Part shown: positions 20,605-29,602 of the stretch, in pieces
Numbering within the stretch: the first letter of the stretch is position 1
How the letters are laid out: each line of letters opens with the position of its first letter
NCBI RefSeq assembly: GCF_000818015.1
Contig: NZ_CP007511.1
Location: 2,242,501 to 2,306,500 of the forward strand
DNA from: Stutzerimonas balearica DSM 6083
Lineage (GTDB): Bacteria; Pseudomonadota; Gammaproteobacteria; Pseudomonadales; Pseudomonadaceae
DNA: 64,000 nucleotides
Direction: 5' to 3'
Notes under the pieces: generated by a model
Told to the model about the DNA's origin: nothing
The model's input: the letters and a program-made list of their open reading frames with translations, nothing else
The model's database searches: none
Program-made: the position numbers and the translations under genes

Positions 20605-22519
20605 ACCCCAGCCCCCCCAGCTTCTGCCGGATCAACTGATCGAGTTCAGCGCCCTTGTGCATCTGCTCACCCAACTGCCGGGTCAGCCGCTGCATCTTTT
20701 CTGCAAAGGCTTCGTCGTCATCCTCCACCTCTTCGGCGCCGACATAACGACCCGGCGTCAGCACATGGCCGTGCTCGGCGATTTCCGCGAGTTTCACGCT
20801 GCGGCAGAAGCCGGGAATGTCAGCGTATTCGCCGATCTCGCCGCCCTTATCTAGCGGCTCACCGCGCCAGTCGGCGACGGTTTGTGCGATGCGTTCGATA
20901 TCGGCGTCGGTCAGCTCGATCTGCACGCGGCTGATGCGGGTGCCGAGTTTGCGCGCATCGATAAACAGCACCTCGCCGGGTCGGGCGGTTTTCTGTTTGG
21001 CGAGGAACCACAGGCAGGCGGGAATCTGGGTGTTTAAGAACAACTGGCCGGGCAGCGCGACCATGACTTCCACCACATCGGCCTCGACCATGGCCTTGCG
21101 GATGTCGCCTTCGCTGTTCTGGCTGGAGCTCATGGAGCCGTTGGCCAGCACGATGCCGGCGCGGCCATTGGGCTTGAGGTGATGGAGCATGTGTTGCAGC
21201 CAGGCGTAGTTGGCGTTGCCTTGCGGCGGTGTGCCGTAGACCCATCGCGGGTCGCCTTCCAGGCTGCCGTGCCACCAGTCGCTGATGTTGAACGGCGGGT
21301 TGGCCAGCACGAAGTCGGCGCGCAGGTCCGCGTGCTGGTTGCGGATAAAGGTATCCGCCGGTTCCTTGCCCAGGTTGAAGTCGATGCCGCGAATGGCCAG
21401 GTTCATCGCCGCCAGGCGCCAGGTGGTGGGGTTGGACTCCTGCCCATAGATGGACACGTCGCCCAGCTTGCCGCCGTGGGCTTCGATGAATTTCTCCGAC
21501 TGCACGAACATGCCGCCACTGCCGCAGCAGGGGTCATACACCTTGCCGTGGTGCGGGTTGAGGACCGCCACCAGCGTCTTGACGATGCTGGCCGGGGTGT
21601 AGAACTGGCCGCCCTTCTTGCCTTCGGCGCTGGCAAATTGACCGAGGAAGTATTCGTAAACCTGGCCGAGCAGGTCGCGGGCTTTGTTAGCGTCGTCACC
21701 GAAGCCGATGGTGGAGATCAGGTCCACCAGTTCGCCAAGCTTGCCGTCTGGCAACTGGGCGCGGGCATAGCGCTTGTCGAGGATGTTCTTGAGCTTGGGG
21801 TTTTCCGCCTCGATGGCTGCCAGGGCATCATCGATTTTCTTGCCGATATCCACCTGCTTCGCGGCGCCACGGATCGATTCCCAACGCGCCACTTCCGGCA
21901 CCCAGAACACGTTGACTTCGCGGTAATAGTCGCGGTCTTCCAGCTCGGCAGCGAGCAGTTCGGGACCGTTGTCGCCCAGATAGTAGTCATCGTTCTCGTC
22001 GGCGAACTTGGCTTCTAGCTCGGCGCGGCGCCCGGCGAAGCTGTCGGAGATGTACTTGAGGAAGATCAGCCCGAGCACGATGTGCTTGTACTCGGCGGCG
22101 TCCATATTGGCGCGCAGCTTGTCGGCGGTGGCCCATAGGGTTTTCTCCATGGCCGCAAGGCTGGTGGCCTGCTGCACCTTAGCCGCCCTACCCTTGCTGA
22201 CGCTGGCTGCGGCGTCGGCCACATAGGCGGCACTGACTTCAGCAACCGCTGCTGGCTCAAACCGCTCACGCGCCTTATTCAGCACCTGATCGGCCAGGCT
22301 GCTGCCCGATGCTTGCGCCCGCAGCACCGAGCCGCCGCGACCACGGCCTTTGACCAGCACGCCTTGCTCAATCAGCGCATCGCGCGCCACCCAGAACTGC
22401 TCTTCGGTCAACTCAGCAAACTGCCCATGCAATTGCTCGAACAGAGATTGATTGCCAATGCTGCCGGCTACAGGCACAGCGGCGAGCAGGGCCTGAGATA
22501 GCTGGGCCAAATCTGTCAT
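20594..22519 (-). CDS. hsdM: Type I methyltransferase subunit with N-terminal extension
   Basis: A 641-residue N6-adenine methyltransferase subunit. Motif I is [12 protein letters not shown] (about residue 330) and the catalytic motif IV is NPPF (about 406). Common HsdM proteins have about 490-530 residues. The extra N-terminal region of about 110 residues (MTDLAQLSQ to SVLRAQASG) looks like a winged-helix domain ([20 protein letters not shown]) and may bind DNA. A strong ribosome site (AGGAG) sits eight bases before the ATG. This is the first gene of the nine-gene block. Confidence 0.93.
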   Translation of the reverse strand: MTDLAQLSQALLAAVPVAGSIGNQSLFEQLHGQFAELTEEQFWVARDALIEQGVLVKGRGRGGSVLRAQASGSSLADQVLNKARERFEPAAVAEVSAAYVADAAASVSKGRAAKVQQATSLAAMEKTLWATADKLRANMDAAEYKHIVLGLIFLKYISDSFAGRRAELEAKFADENDDYYLGDNGPELLAAELEDRDYYREVNVFWVPEVARWESIRGAAKQVDIGKKIDDALAAIEAENPKLKNILDKRYARAQLPDGKLGELVDLISTIGFGDDANKARDLLGQVYEYFLGQFASAEGKKGGQFYTPASIVKTLVAVLNPHHGKVYDPCCGSGGMFVQSEKFIEAHGGKLGDVSIYGQESNPTTWRLAAMNLAIRGIDFNLGKEPADTFIRNQHADLRADFVLANPPFNISDWWHGSLEGDPRWVYGTPPQGNANYAWLQHMLHHLKPNGRAGIVLANGSMSSSQNSEGDIRKAMVEADVVEVMVALPGQLFLNTQIPACLWFLAKQKTARPGEVLFIDARKLGTRISRVQIELTDADIERIAQTVADWRGEPLDKGGEIGEYADIPGFCRSVKLAEIAEHGHVLTPGRYVGAEEVEDDDEAFAEKMQRLTRQLGEQMHKGAELDQLIRQKLGGLGYEL

Positions 22520-22948
22520 GCATAACTCCTCGTGCGAGCCCTATGAGGTGAGCTCGCAAGTATTCAAACGATGATGGCTGAAGAGGCTCGGGGAATCCGA
22601 AAGCGGGTCTGTAGCGCGCGTATTTTGTAATCAGAAGTACAGAGGTGAACCGTCCCTGGGATACCGTGGCTTGCCATGCTGTGATCCTCGTCACCTTATC
22701 CACTGGCCAGCGATGGGTAAAGCTATGCACGGTGTTTTTCGGCAGCACGGTCAGTTCGTCGCTATTCAATACCGGGTCCGTGCCCGTACAGACCAGGCCG
22801 ACGCGTATCTTCGAAAATGCAGGTCCCTCGTTCCTTGCTACTTGAGGTGGCCTAGCCGATTAGCTACTCGCGCCAAGGATATGTAGCACGCCTAGACACA
22901 TCCAGAGTGTTTACTTATACAGGTAAAATTATTGAGCAGATGGGAAGC
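22520..22948. other. Upstream region of the defence operon
   Basis: No credible gene. Short ORFs here have no ribosome sites and no recognisable products. It should contain the promoter that drives hsdM and the genes after it on the minus strand, but I could not choose a convincing -35/-10 pair. Confidence 0.5.
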
Positions 22949-23027
22949 AAAAAAAAACCAGACACTCAATCGGCTCCTTGCGCTGATATTGACGAGATTT
23001 TCAGCTCTATCTGGAATGCCTGGTTTT
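22949..23027 (-). terminator. Possible terminator after the recombinase-linked genes
   Basis: On the minus strand AAAACCAG (23020-23027) can pair with CTGGTTTT, and the second arm runs into nine T's (22949-22957). The loop is long (about 58 nt), so this is a weak call. Confidence 0.35.
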
Positions 23028-23060
23028 CATTCTCCGTCGAGATCGGACAGTCGCAGCTGC

Positions 23061-23369
23061 TCATTCAACCGTAGTTGCCAGGGGAAACGGCCTTGGTGGT
23101 TTCTCAGGTTTGCCTGCGCATCTCCACAGCACTTCCAAAGCGTAGTAGTGACCCATGCGCGTACGATCGGAGTAGCGTTGCATCACTGAGGATTTCCAGT
23201 AGCGAATCACATGCCTGGCGCCTACCTGCCCGAGATGGGTGACTCCCAGCGACTCACAGAACACGCCGAAGGCGGCCATTCGAGCCCTCTGTTGCGCCCG
23301 GTTCCGCTTTCCTCCCTTGCGTCCATATCCCCTGGTCAACTCGTCAATCTGGCCAACTAGCCGACTCAT
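23061..23369 (-). CDS. Small protein coupled to a tyrosine recombinase
   Basis: A basic protein of 102 residues, rich in Arg and Lys at the N-terminus. The segment ARMAAFGVFCESLGVTHLGQ continuing VGARHVIRYW resembles the SAM-like core-binding domain of tyrosine recombinases. Its ATG overlaps the stop of the broken recombinase gene by four bases. A role as a DNA-binding accessory factor is plausible. The upstream recombinase is split by an IS element, so this gene has probably lost its coupled translation. Confidence 0.55.
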   Translation of the reverse strand: MSRLVGQIDELTRGYGRKGGKRNRAQQRARMAAFGVFCESLGVTHLGQVGARHVIRYWKSSVMQRYSDRTRMGHYYALEVLWRCAGKPEKPPRPFPLATTVE

Positions 23370-23927
23370 GCCAGACCTCCAACATACGCAGCGACGACGC
23401 TGATCCGGTTATGGCCCAACTCCAATGCAATCTCGGCCCTGGCAACCCGATCAGCCTCCCTTTCAACGATGCGGCCGGTCAGCACCGGCGCGGGATAACC
23501 AGTCAGCTCTTGGTACCGCCGGCACGCATATGCGGCACGTAGATCGTGAAATCTAACAATGCCGTGCGCTTTCAATGTTATTCGTGCTCGGTCCAGAACA
23601 GACGTCCGGAACATCTTCCAGTCGAGGTCCGACGGTATGATCGAGATGCCCTGCGCCTGTATGGCGGCAGCAGCCTCCAGGGCCTCCAACTGATGTGCGT
23701 GCAGGATCCTCAACACGCGTTTGCGGCCGCCTTTCGTGCCATATCGGACCTCAATGCAACCATCTGATTGAGCCTGGGACATCGCTTTCTTGGCGTTTAG
23801 CAATGCAGCTTCTTGTATGCGCAAGCCGAGCGCCCAGCACAACTTCACTACTGCAGCTGCGGCCGGGGTTCTACCCCGTTAGTACGGACACTTTCGAGTA
23901 AGCTCATGTCGAGCTGAAGGAGTGTTC

Positions 23928-24224
23928 ATGAAGCGCAAGAAATACAGCCCCGAATTCAAGCGGGAAGCCATCGAGCTGGTTCGTCGTTCAGGGGCGAGCT
24001 GCCGGCAGGTAGCCCTGGAGATTGGCGTTGCCCCCAACCTGCTCACACGCTGGGTGCGGGAGGCGCAACCAGGCACTGAGAAAGCCTTCCCTGGAACGGG
24101 AAGCCCGCGGGATGAGGAGCTTGCCCGCCTCAAGCGCGAGTTGGCCTGGGTCACCAAGGAACGTGATTTTTTAAGAGACGCGGCAGCGTACTTTGCCAAG
24201 GAGTCATCGAGCGGTACACGGTGA
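23928..24224 (+). CDS. IS3-family transposase OrfA
   Basis: A protein of about 98 residues with an N-terminal helix-turn-helix ([39 protein letters not shown]) and a C-terminal leucine-zipper-like helix. It binds the IS ends. I place the start at the ATG 3927/3928 position following GAAGGAG, i.e. 23928, rather than the GTG two codons earlier. Its stop overlaps the orfB start, the usual IS3 arrangement for a frameshifted OrfAB transposase. Confidence 0.85.
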   Translation: MKRKKYSPEFKREAIELVRRSGASCRQVALEIGVAPNLLTRWVREAQPGTEKAFPGTGSPRDEELARLKRELAWVTKERDFLRDAAAYFAKESSSGTR

Positions 24225-25081
24225 TCCAGCGCTGCCGCAACGAGTACCCGGTACGACTGATGTGCCGTTGCCTGAAGGTTTCTGCCAGTGGCTACTACGC
24301 CTGGCAGGATCGCGATCCAAGCTCACGTGCTCAAGAGAATGCGCGCCTGGTGAGGCGCATTCGGGAGATTCACGAAGACAGCCGTGGTGTGATCGGAGCG
24401 CCACGCATGCACGAGGATCTGCGCGACGAGGGCGAAACCGTCAGCCTGAATCGCGTTGCTCGCCTGATGGCGGCTGAGCGGATTCAAGGCTGGCCACGCC
24501 GGAAACGACGTGGCTTTGGAAGAGCCGCCAGCGGTCGTCCAGCAGGCGTGAAAAACCTGCTGGAGCGCGACTTCAGCGCGCCGGAACCGGAGCGCAAGTG
24601 GGTCACGGACATCACGGAGATAGCCACGCTGGAAGGCAAACTCTTCCTATGCGTGGTGCTCGACTTGTACAGCAAGCTGGTGATCGGTTGGTCGATGCAT
24701 CACCGACAGGATCGGCAGATGGTGATTCGAGCAGTGGAGATGGCGGTCTGGCAGCGCCAGGGTCACTGGTCAGTGATCCTGCATTCGGATCGCGGCAGCC
24801 AATTCACCAGTGCTGACTACCAGCGCTTTCTGAATCGCAACACGCTGGTCTGCAGCATGAGTGCCGTCGGTCATTGCGGCGACAACGCTGCTTGTGAGGG
24901 TTTCTTCGGTCAGCTGAAAAGGGAGCGCGTTTCCCATCAGTCGTATCGAACACGTGACGAAGCTCGGGCGGATTTATTCGACTACATCGAGCGGTTTCAT
25001 AACCCACGAATGCGTCGTAGAGTCGCCCGGCAAGATTTGAAGTTTTCAGCCTTTTCAAAACCGTCCGTGGAAATGGGGTAG
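24221..25081 (+). CDS. IS3-family transposase OrfB (DDE integrase core)
   Basis: A 286-residue catalytic part of the transposase. The HTH_21-type segment [17 protein letters not shown] is near the start. The DDE residues sit in [21 protein letters not shown] and [14 protein letters not shown]. It appears intact, including the C-terminal helix [14 protein letters not shown]. Expression probably needs a -1 frameshift from orfA. The element may still move. Confidence 0.88.
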   Translation: MIQRCRNEYPVRLMCRCLKVSASGYYAWQDRDPSSRAQENARLVRRIREIHEDSRGVIGAPRMHEDLRDEGETVSLNRVARLMAAERIQGWPRRKRRGFGRAASGRPAGVKNLLERDFSAPEPERKWVTDITEIATLEGKLFLCVVLDLYSKLVIGWSMHHRQDRQMVIRAVEMAVWQRQGHWSVILHSDRGSQFTSADYQRFLNRNTLVCSMSAVGHCGDNAACEGFFGQLKRERVSHQSYRTRDEARADLFDYIERFHNPRMRRRVARQDLKFSAFSKPSVEMG

Positions 25082-25555
25082 AACCCTCCGCCTGATCACT
25101 GAGGCGCAGACTCTGTATGGCCGCGTCGACTAACTGGGCGTCCATTCCCGACGGTGGTTCTTTGCGTACCGCGGTGCGTTTTGGTACTCCACAATCATGC
25201 ACAGCGTTGACTCGTCTCCATTTAGGATTGGCCAGTCTCATGACGCTGTTAACCGCACTGATTAGGCGCTGCGCATACCCGGCCGTGCATTCATGGCGCG
25301 CCACTTGCTGGGCGAGCTCCGCGCCGTAGCGCATTAGCAAATCCTCCGTCACATGTTCGAGGCGGCGAACACCCTTGGCTCGCGCAATATCGGCAAATTG
25401 CCTCCACGCCATATCCACCGATGCAGCGGTTGAAAATGAGATGTGACCTTTCTCGCGCTCCCGATCGAGCAGAATTCGACCTGCCGATGCCATATCGCGT
25501 GTACCCACTCCGACGTTACGACCCACTCTGTCCTCTCTCTCAAATCGTCAAATCG

Positions 25556-25612
25556 AAAGGGGGTGCCGCCGCACAGTTCAGGCCTGAGCCAACTGGCACC
25601 CCTTTTTTTTTC
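25556..25612 (+). terminator. Strong stem-loop with T-run
   Basis: AAAGGGGGTGCC (25556-25567) pairs with GGCACCCCTTTT (25595-25606), followed by a run of T's. On the plus strand this is a textbook intrinsic terminator. It lies 30 bases upstream of the broken recombinase gene, which runs the other way, so it may shield that gene's promoter. Confidence 0.65.
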
Positions 25613-26270
25613 GCTCATGGCCGAACTGCACGGTGAGTTTTACTCGCGCTCGTAACGTACGAGGCGAACGTGAGCGAGCGACGGTTGGTAAGGGGGTCGC
25701 AAACCCTGGATTTAAAATTGCCATGTTGTCTCCTATAGGCGCTGGCCAGGCTCGCTGCGCTCTCCTCTGAGAGCACGCATCCCACTCCGCGGATCAACTT
25801 TTTTTAAGCGTTAAGAGGTCTCCGTCACGCGATTTCACGCGACAAGAATTTACTGGAGCCCCCTGATGACGGGGCTTTGGGGCGTTTTTCATAAGCCGTT
25901 ACTTTTTTTAAACATCATTTAAACGGCGCCCAGTCCTAGCCTGTTGATCATAGGATCAGGCGTAGAAGCTGGCTGACAGGGTGTAAGGCAGTTTTGTTAG
26001 GCGAGCGCTGGTTGAATCCAGCATTAGGCGGGAGGCAGAGCCCCATTTTTCTTGAGATTTCGGTAGGTACCGGCCTCAGCCGGTGTGTTGAGAAGCTGTT
26101 TATTTCCCTTGCCCAGCTAGCAAGCGCGCCACGACACATGCGTGGCTTGAGACGCGGCAAGTATAAGTAATTATACGGCTAGGCAAGTCGGAGTTATTCG
26201 CAATATTCGCTATTTAGCCGCTCCCGGGACTGCAGATAACATAGCTTGAGCTCGGTTAGCTTATTAATGT
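25613..26270. other. Non-coding stretch with small hairpins
   Basis: No credible gene. It has a palindrome CTCGTAACGTACGAG (about 25648-25662) and a second terminator-like hairpin AGCCCC/GGGGCT (25857-25876) followed by a GC step and five T's near 25885. A short minus-strand ORF (25948-26160) has no recognisable product. Confidence 0.45.
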
Positions 26271-26382
26271 CACTAAGTGTACTTCTAGGTACACTCCGAA
26301 TCACCGCGACGACCGCTATTTCCGATTCTATGGACTCGGCCGCACGTAAGTACACCAAGTGTACCTACAGGTACACTTAGTG
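26271..26382. repeat. Pair of related palindromes
   Basis: The right copy (26353-26382) has 14-bp arms, CACCAAGTGTACCT and AGGTACACTTAGTG, around a 2-base centre, with one mismatch. The left copy (26271-26298) shares AAGTGTACTTCTAGGTACACT but its outer arms are degraded. Centres are about 80 bp apart. They lie just beyond the transposase stop codon. They could be operators or part of an element end. Confidence 0.6.
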
Positions 26383-26741
26383 ATCAGCCGTACTCTAGGG
26401 TGTAGCTGAACTGGCGCTTGATCACCCGAAATAGATGTTCGACCTTGGCCCGCACCTGCGCCATGGCGTTTCGATCTTACGCTTGGCTTTGTAGAGCGGG
26501 CTGTTCCTGCCCGCATTCTTGTACGTACTGCGCGTGCCGCGGCCTGCCAGATCACATCTCGGTCAGTATGTTCGGAGCGCTTCTCGACTCCGGTGTAGCC
26601 GCATCGGCGCAGACGACGTTCTTGTCGCCGTGCAGCAGTTTGTCGACCTGAGTGATGTACGCGACATTGGCGGCGGTCATCACCACGCTGTGCACCAGAC
26701 CCGACTCTTCATCGACACTGATGTGAGCTTCATACCGAAGT

Positions 26742-28591
26742 GGTGAGTCGGCCGCGGGAACTGCCCCCGCAGCCGCTCGCAGAACCGTACGTGACACTCT
26801 CGCGTCATACGGCTCCCGTTATCCAACCTTGCTGCCCGGTCACTCGCCAGTGATGAAACAGCCGGGGTACCACAGTCCGCATCTTGTCCAGCCATTGGCT
26901 AATGCGCCGCTTGCGCCTATGAAGGGCCTTGTATTTTCGTCGGGCCCAGCGTTCAAGCGCGCGGTCAATGTGCTGGAAGATGCCAAGCATGGCTGTCCGA
27001 TAGAACGAGCCATAGTATTGCCACCACCCCTGTATCACTGGATTGTAGAGCCGAGCCACGTCGACCAGCGTCACGTGGGTTTGGCGATTGAGTCGCCACC
27101 TGCGTACCGCTTGCCGCATCCGCTTTAAGGCATCCGCACTCGCTCCCGGAAGGAAGCTCGTGAAGAGCTGGTCTTGTTTGCTGAGCGCCTTCCTCGGCCT
27201 AAAGGTGAAGCCGAGGAAGGTAAAGCTCACATGCGGATAACCTGCGCGACGGTTACTGTCCTTGCAGTACACGACTTTCGATTTCTCCGGGTGCATCGTC
27301 AAGCCACAGGCAGCCAGCCGTGAAGCAATGGAGCGCATCACGTACTCCGCTTGCTTTCGACTGCGGCAGTGCACCACCGCATCATCGGCGTAGCGGGCAA
27401 ACGGGCAGTTGGGGCTGGTACGTTGCATCCAGGTGTCGAAGGCATAGTGCATGAACAGATTCATCAGGAGGGGACTGAGCACTCCACCTTGCGGGGTGCC
27501 GCGTTCGCGTGGGACGCGCATGCCGTCATCCGTTTCGAACGGCGCAACCAGCCACCGCTCGATGTACAGAAGTATCCAGTCCTCCTTGATGTGCAGGCGC
27601 ACCGCCTTCATCAGCAACCCATGATTGATCTGATCGAAGGCTGCCTTGATATCAAACTCCACCACCCAGTCGTATCGCCAGCAGCGCTCACGCGTGATCG
27701 CCACCGCCTGCTTCGCTGATCGTCCCGGCCGGTACCCATAGGAGTCCGAGTGGAAGATCGAGTCCAGCTCCGGCTCGATGAGAAGCTTGACCACGGTTTG
27801 CGCGACACGATCACCAACCGTGGGCACTCCCAGCTTGCGCGTGCCTCCCGATGCCTTGGGAATTTCTACTTGCTTGACCGGAGGCGGGAAGTACGACCCC
27901 GACGACATCCGATTCCACAGCTTGTAGAGATTCTTAGACAGATCCCGCTCGAAATCGGCGATGGTTTCATCGTCGATGCCGGCAGCACCGCGGTTGGCCC
28001 TGACCTGCTGGTAGGCGTCCCATACCGTGCGTTTCGCTATGTCATAAGGTTTCGCCGAGCTCACGCCACTCATCCCCGGAGGTTGGCAACGCTCGTCGGC
28101 CGGATAACGCCGCCCCTTCGCTCCACCTCCATTACAGAGGCTTCATCGCTACTACGGGAAGCTCCGCCCCTCGTTCCAGCATCGGTATTCTTCCTCATGG
28201 TGTTGGCCATTTGTCATTTTCCTTCGCATCTGGAACAAGGTTCTCACGTTCCGTACCAAAGCCTGTATGAAGATCATGCCGCCTATACACCGGCTGCCAT
28301 CGGGTCCGTAAGCAGGTAACGCCCCGACTTGTCCTGAAGCCAGTACTCCACCTCAGTTTCGGCAGCACCTTGGGCATAACGATGCGTCATCGGACGGTTT
28401 GCTTTCGCTCATCTTCTCCATACTCACCTGCCATCCTCAGGGATGACTTTTCCTCGGTCGCTCACCACCACACCTTTTGGATGCAGCAGCACCGGGTGGT
28501 TTGAAGTCCGCTCCTGCAAGCCGACTTCGGAAGGCCTACTTCCATCTTCGGCACAGCAGCACAGGTCATCTGACCTGTGTTCGTGACACAC
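26742..28591 (-). mobile_element. Group II intron, about 1.85 kb
   Basis: The 5' end is GTGTGTCACGAAC at 28591, fitting the GUGYG consensus. Domain V is visible on the minus strand as GAGCCGTATGACGCGAGAGT followed by GTCACGTACGGTTC. The 3' boundary is placed so that CCAGTATT and ACTTCGGTATGAAG rejoin into the expected transposase sequence, and it may be off by one base. It encodes its own reverse transcriptase-maturase and sits in the sense orientation of the transposase gene. Confidence 0.85.
26805..28073 (-). CDS. ltrA: Group II intron reverse transcriptase/maturase
   Basis: A 422-residue intron-encoded protein. The reverse-transcriptase fingers and palm contain SYGYRPGRSAKQAV, FDIKAAFDQINH and the catalytic FARYADDAVVH (about residue 228). 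The maturase X domain (LYNPVIQGWWQYYGSFY) follows, and the basic C-terminus lacks an obvious HNH endonuclease. It splices the intron and carries out retrohoming, probably using nicked or single-stranded targets. The frame is intact, so it may be active although its host transposase is not. Confidence 0.93.
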   Translation of the reverse strand: MSGVSSAKPYDIAKRTVWDAYQQVRANRGAAGIDDETIADFERDLSKNLYKLWNRMSSGSYFPPPVKQVEIPKASGGTRKLGVPTVGDRVAQTVVKLLIEPELDSIFHSDSYGYRPGRSAKQAVAITRERCWRYDWVVEFDIKAAFDQINHGLLMKAVRLHIKEDWILLYIERWLVAPFETDDGMRVPRERGTPQGGVLSPLLMNLFMHYAFDTWMQRTSPNCPFARYADDAVVHCRSRKQAEYVMRSIASRLAACGLTMHPEKSKVVYCKDSNRRAGYPHVSFTFLGFTFRPRKALSKQDQLFTSFLPGASADALKRMRQAVRRWRLNRQTHVTLVDVARLYNPVIQGWWQYYGSFYRTAMLGIFQHIDRALERWARRKYKALHRRKRRISQWLDKMRTVVPRLFHHWRVTGQQGWITGAV

Positions 28592-29159
28592 AATACTGGT
28601 TGCCCTTCTTGGTCTGGTGCATTTCCGGGTCGCGCTTGCCGTCTCGGTTCTTGGTCGAACTCGGCGCATGGATCAGCATGGCATCGACGATGGTGCCCTG
28701 GCGCAGCGACAGACCCCGGTCACCGAGATAGCCATTGATCACCGCCAGGATCCCAGCCGCTAACTCGTGGCTCTCCAGCAGCCGACGGAAGTTTAGGATG
28801 GTGGTTTGGTCGGGGATGCGTTTCAGGCTCAGCCCGCCGAACTGGCGCAATATAGTCGTCTCATAGAGCGCTTCCTCCATCGCCGGATCGCTTAGCCGAA
28901 CCAGTTCTGCATCAGATGCACGCGCAGCATCGCCATCAACGGGTACGCCTTTCACCCTTGGGGTATTGAGGCTCGATCAGGGCAACCAAACCCTTCCACG
29001 GCACCACCTGACCCATCTCAATCAGGAACAACTCCTTGCGGGTCTGCTTGCGCTTGCCGGCGTACTCGGCGTCAGCAAAAGTCATCTGCTTCACCGAAAA
29101 ACTCAGGCAACGGGACCGGCGTACTTCACCAGACTTGGGAAGTCTTCTTCAGAGTTTCC

Positions 29160-29516
29160 CTAATGCTGTGATCGACCAGCAGCGCTCAAGCCTCTCGCTG
29201 CGTAATGGCTACCTTGCCGAGCGCGGTATGATTTGGATGAATTCGACGAAAAAATCTGTGCTGTATACTGCACATACCGGCCGCAGCAAACTGCAGCATA
29301 AACGCGACGATGCGGATTCATTTCCGGTACATCCAACGAACGGCCGGGTACATAGACACCGCGGGCTACACGCTTCAGACAACCTGACTGCACCAGCCTG
29401 AAAAGCGCTTCATCGACCGCTGCACGCGAACCTACTTCAGCGAAGGCCTTGCGTACGAAAAGCGTGCCCTTCTTCATTCGCTTGACTCGGTTTGAGGTGG
29501 CTTGTGCGACAGACAT
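29160..29516 (-). pseudogene. DUF6088-like (AbiEi-type) regulator, C-terminus lost
   Basis: The first 60 or so residues (RVKRMKKGTLFVRKAFAEVG, then AAVDEALFRLVQSGCLKRVA and RGVYVPGR) form a winged helix like that of DUF6088/AbiEi-type antitoxin-like regulators. After that the sequence becomes Arg/Ser-rich without family resemblance, and the IS5 remnant follows. The original C-terminus was probably replaced at the IS junction near 29300. No toxin partner remains. It follows the helicase cassette in the same direction after 86 bases. Confidence 0.55.
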
Positions 29517-29602
29517 GGGAGCCTTCTAGGACCTGACGGTTACTGAGAAGAAATGCAATGCGGATTTCTCCTCTAAATATCCGGCCGAGATTTAATATGA
29601 AG

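Larger units (their letters stand above)
23869..25083 (+). mobile_element. IS3-family insertion sequence, about 1.2 kb
   Basis: Terminal inverted repeats begin TTCTACCCC on both sides and share ACGGAC further in. The element holds overlapping orfA and orfB. It splits a tyrosine recombinase gene. I could not see a clean target-site duplication, since the flanks read GGGG on the left and CCC on the right. Confidence 0.85.
23366..25526 (-). pseudogene. Tyrosine recombinase gene split by an IS3-family element
   Basis: The N-terminal half runs from 25526 to about 25084 (MGRNVGVGTRDM to VDAAIQSLRLSDQAEG). The C-terminal half resumes at about 23868 (PAAAAVVKLCWALGLRIQEA to the stop at 23366). The C-terminal half has the first catalytic Arg (LGLRIQEA), HDLRAAYA (HxxR) and LELGHNRISVVAAYVG (H and the nucleophile Tyr). 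Joined, the two halves make an intact-looking recombinase of about 310 residues. The IS lies between them on the opposite strand, so the gene is inactive. Confidence 0.8.
26384..29094 (-). pseudogene. Eroded IS5-family transposase interrupted by a group II intron
   Basis: Reading on the minus strand from the GTG at 29094, VKQMTFADAEYAGKRKQTRK and LIALIEP-type sequence match the IS5-family N-terminus. DPAMEEALYETTILRQFGGL, RRLLESHELAAGILAVINGY and IVDAMLIHAPSSTKNRDGKR follow. After the intron, the C-terminal part (SVDEESGLVHSVV and RVIKRQFSYTLEYG) ends at 26384. At least four frameshifts are visible (near 28965, 28915, 26725 and 26465), so the transposase is dead apart from the intron insertion. 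Confidence 0.8.

Noticed and set aside
25948..26160. A 70-codon minus-strand ORF in the non-coding stretch
   Set aside because: No ribosome site, no family, and mixed Arg/Pro-rich composition typical of random GC-rich frames.
26805..28073. Reverse transcriptase as part of a retron or a defence RT system
   Set aside because: A maturase X domain, a domain V sequence and group II boundary signals place it in a group II intron.
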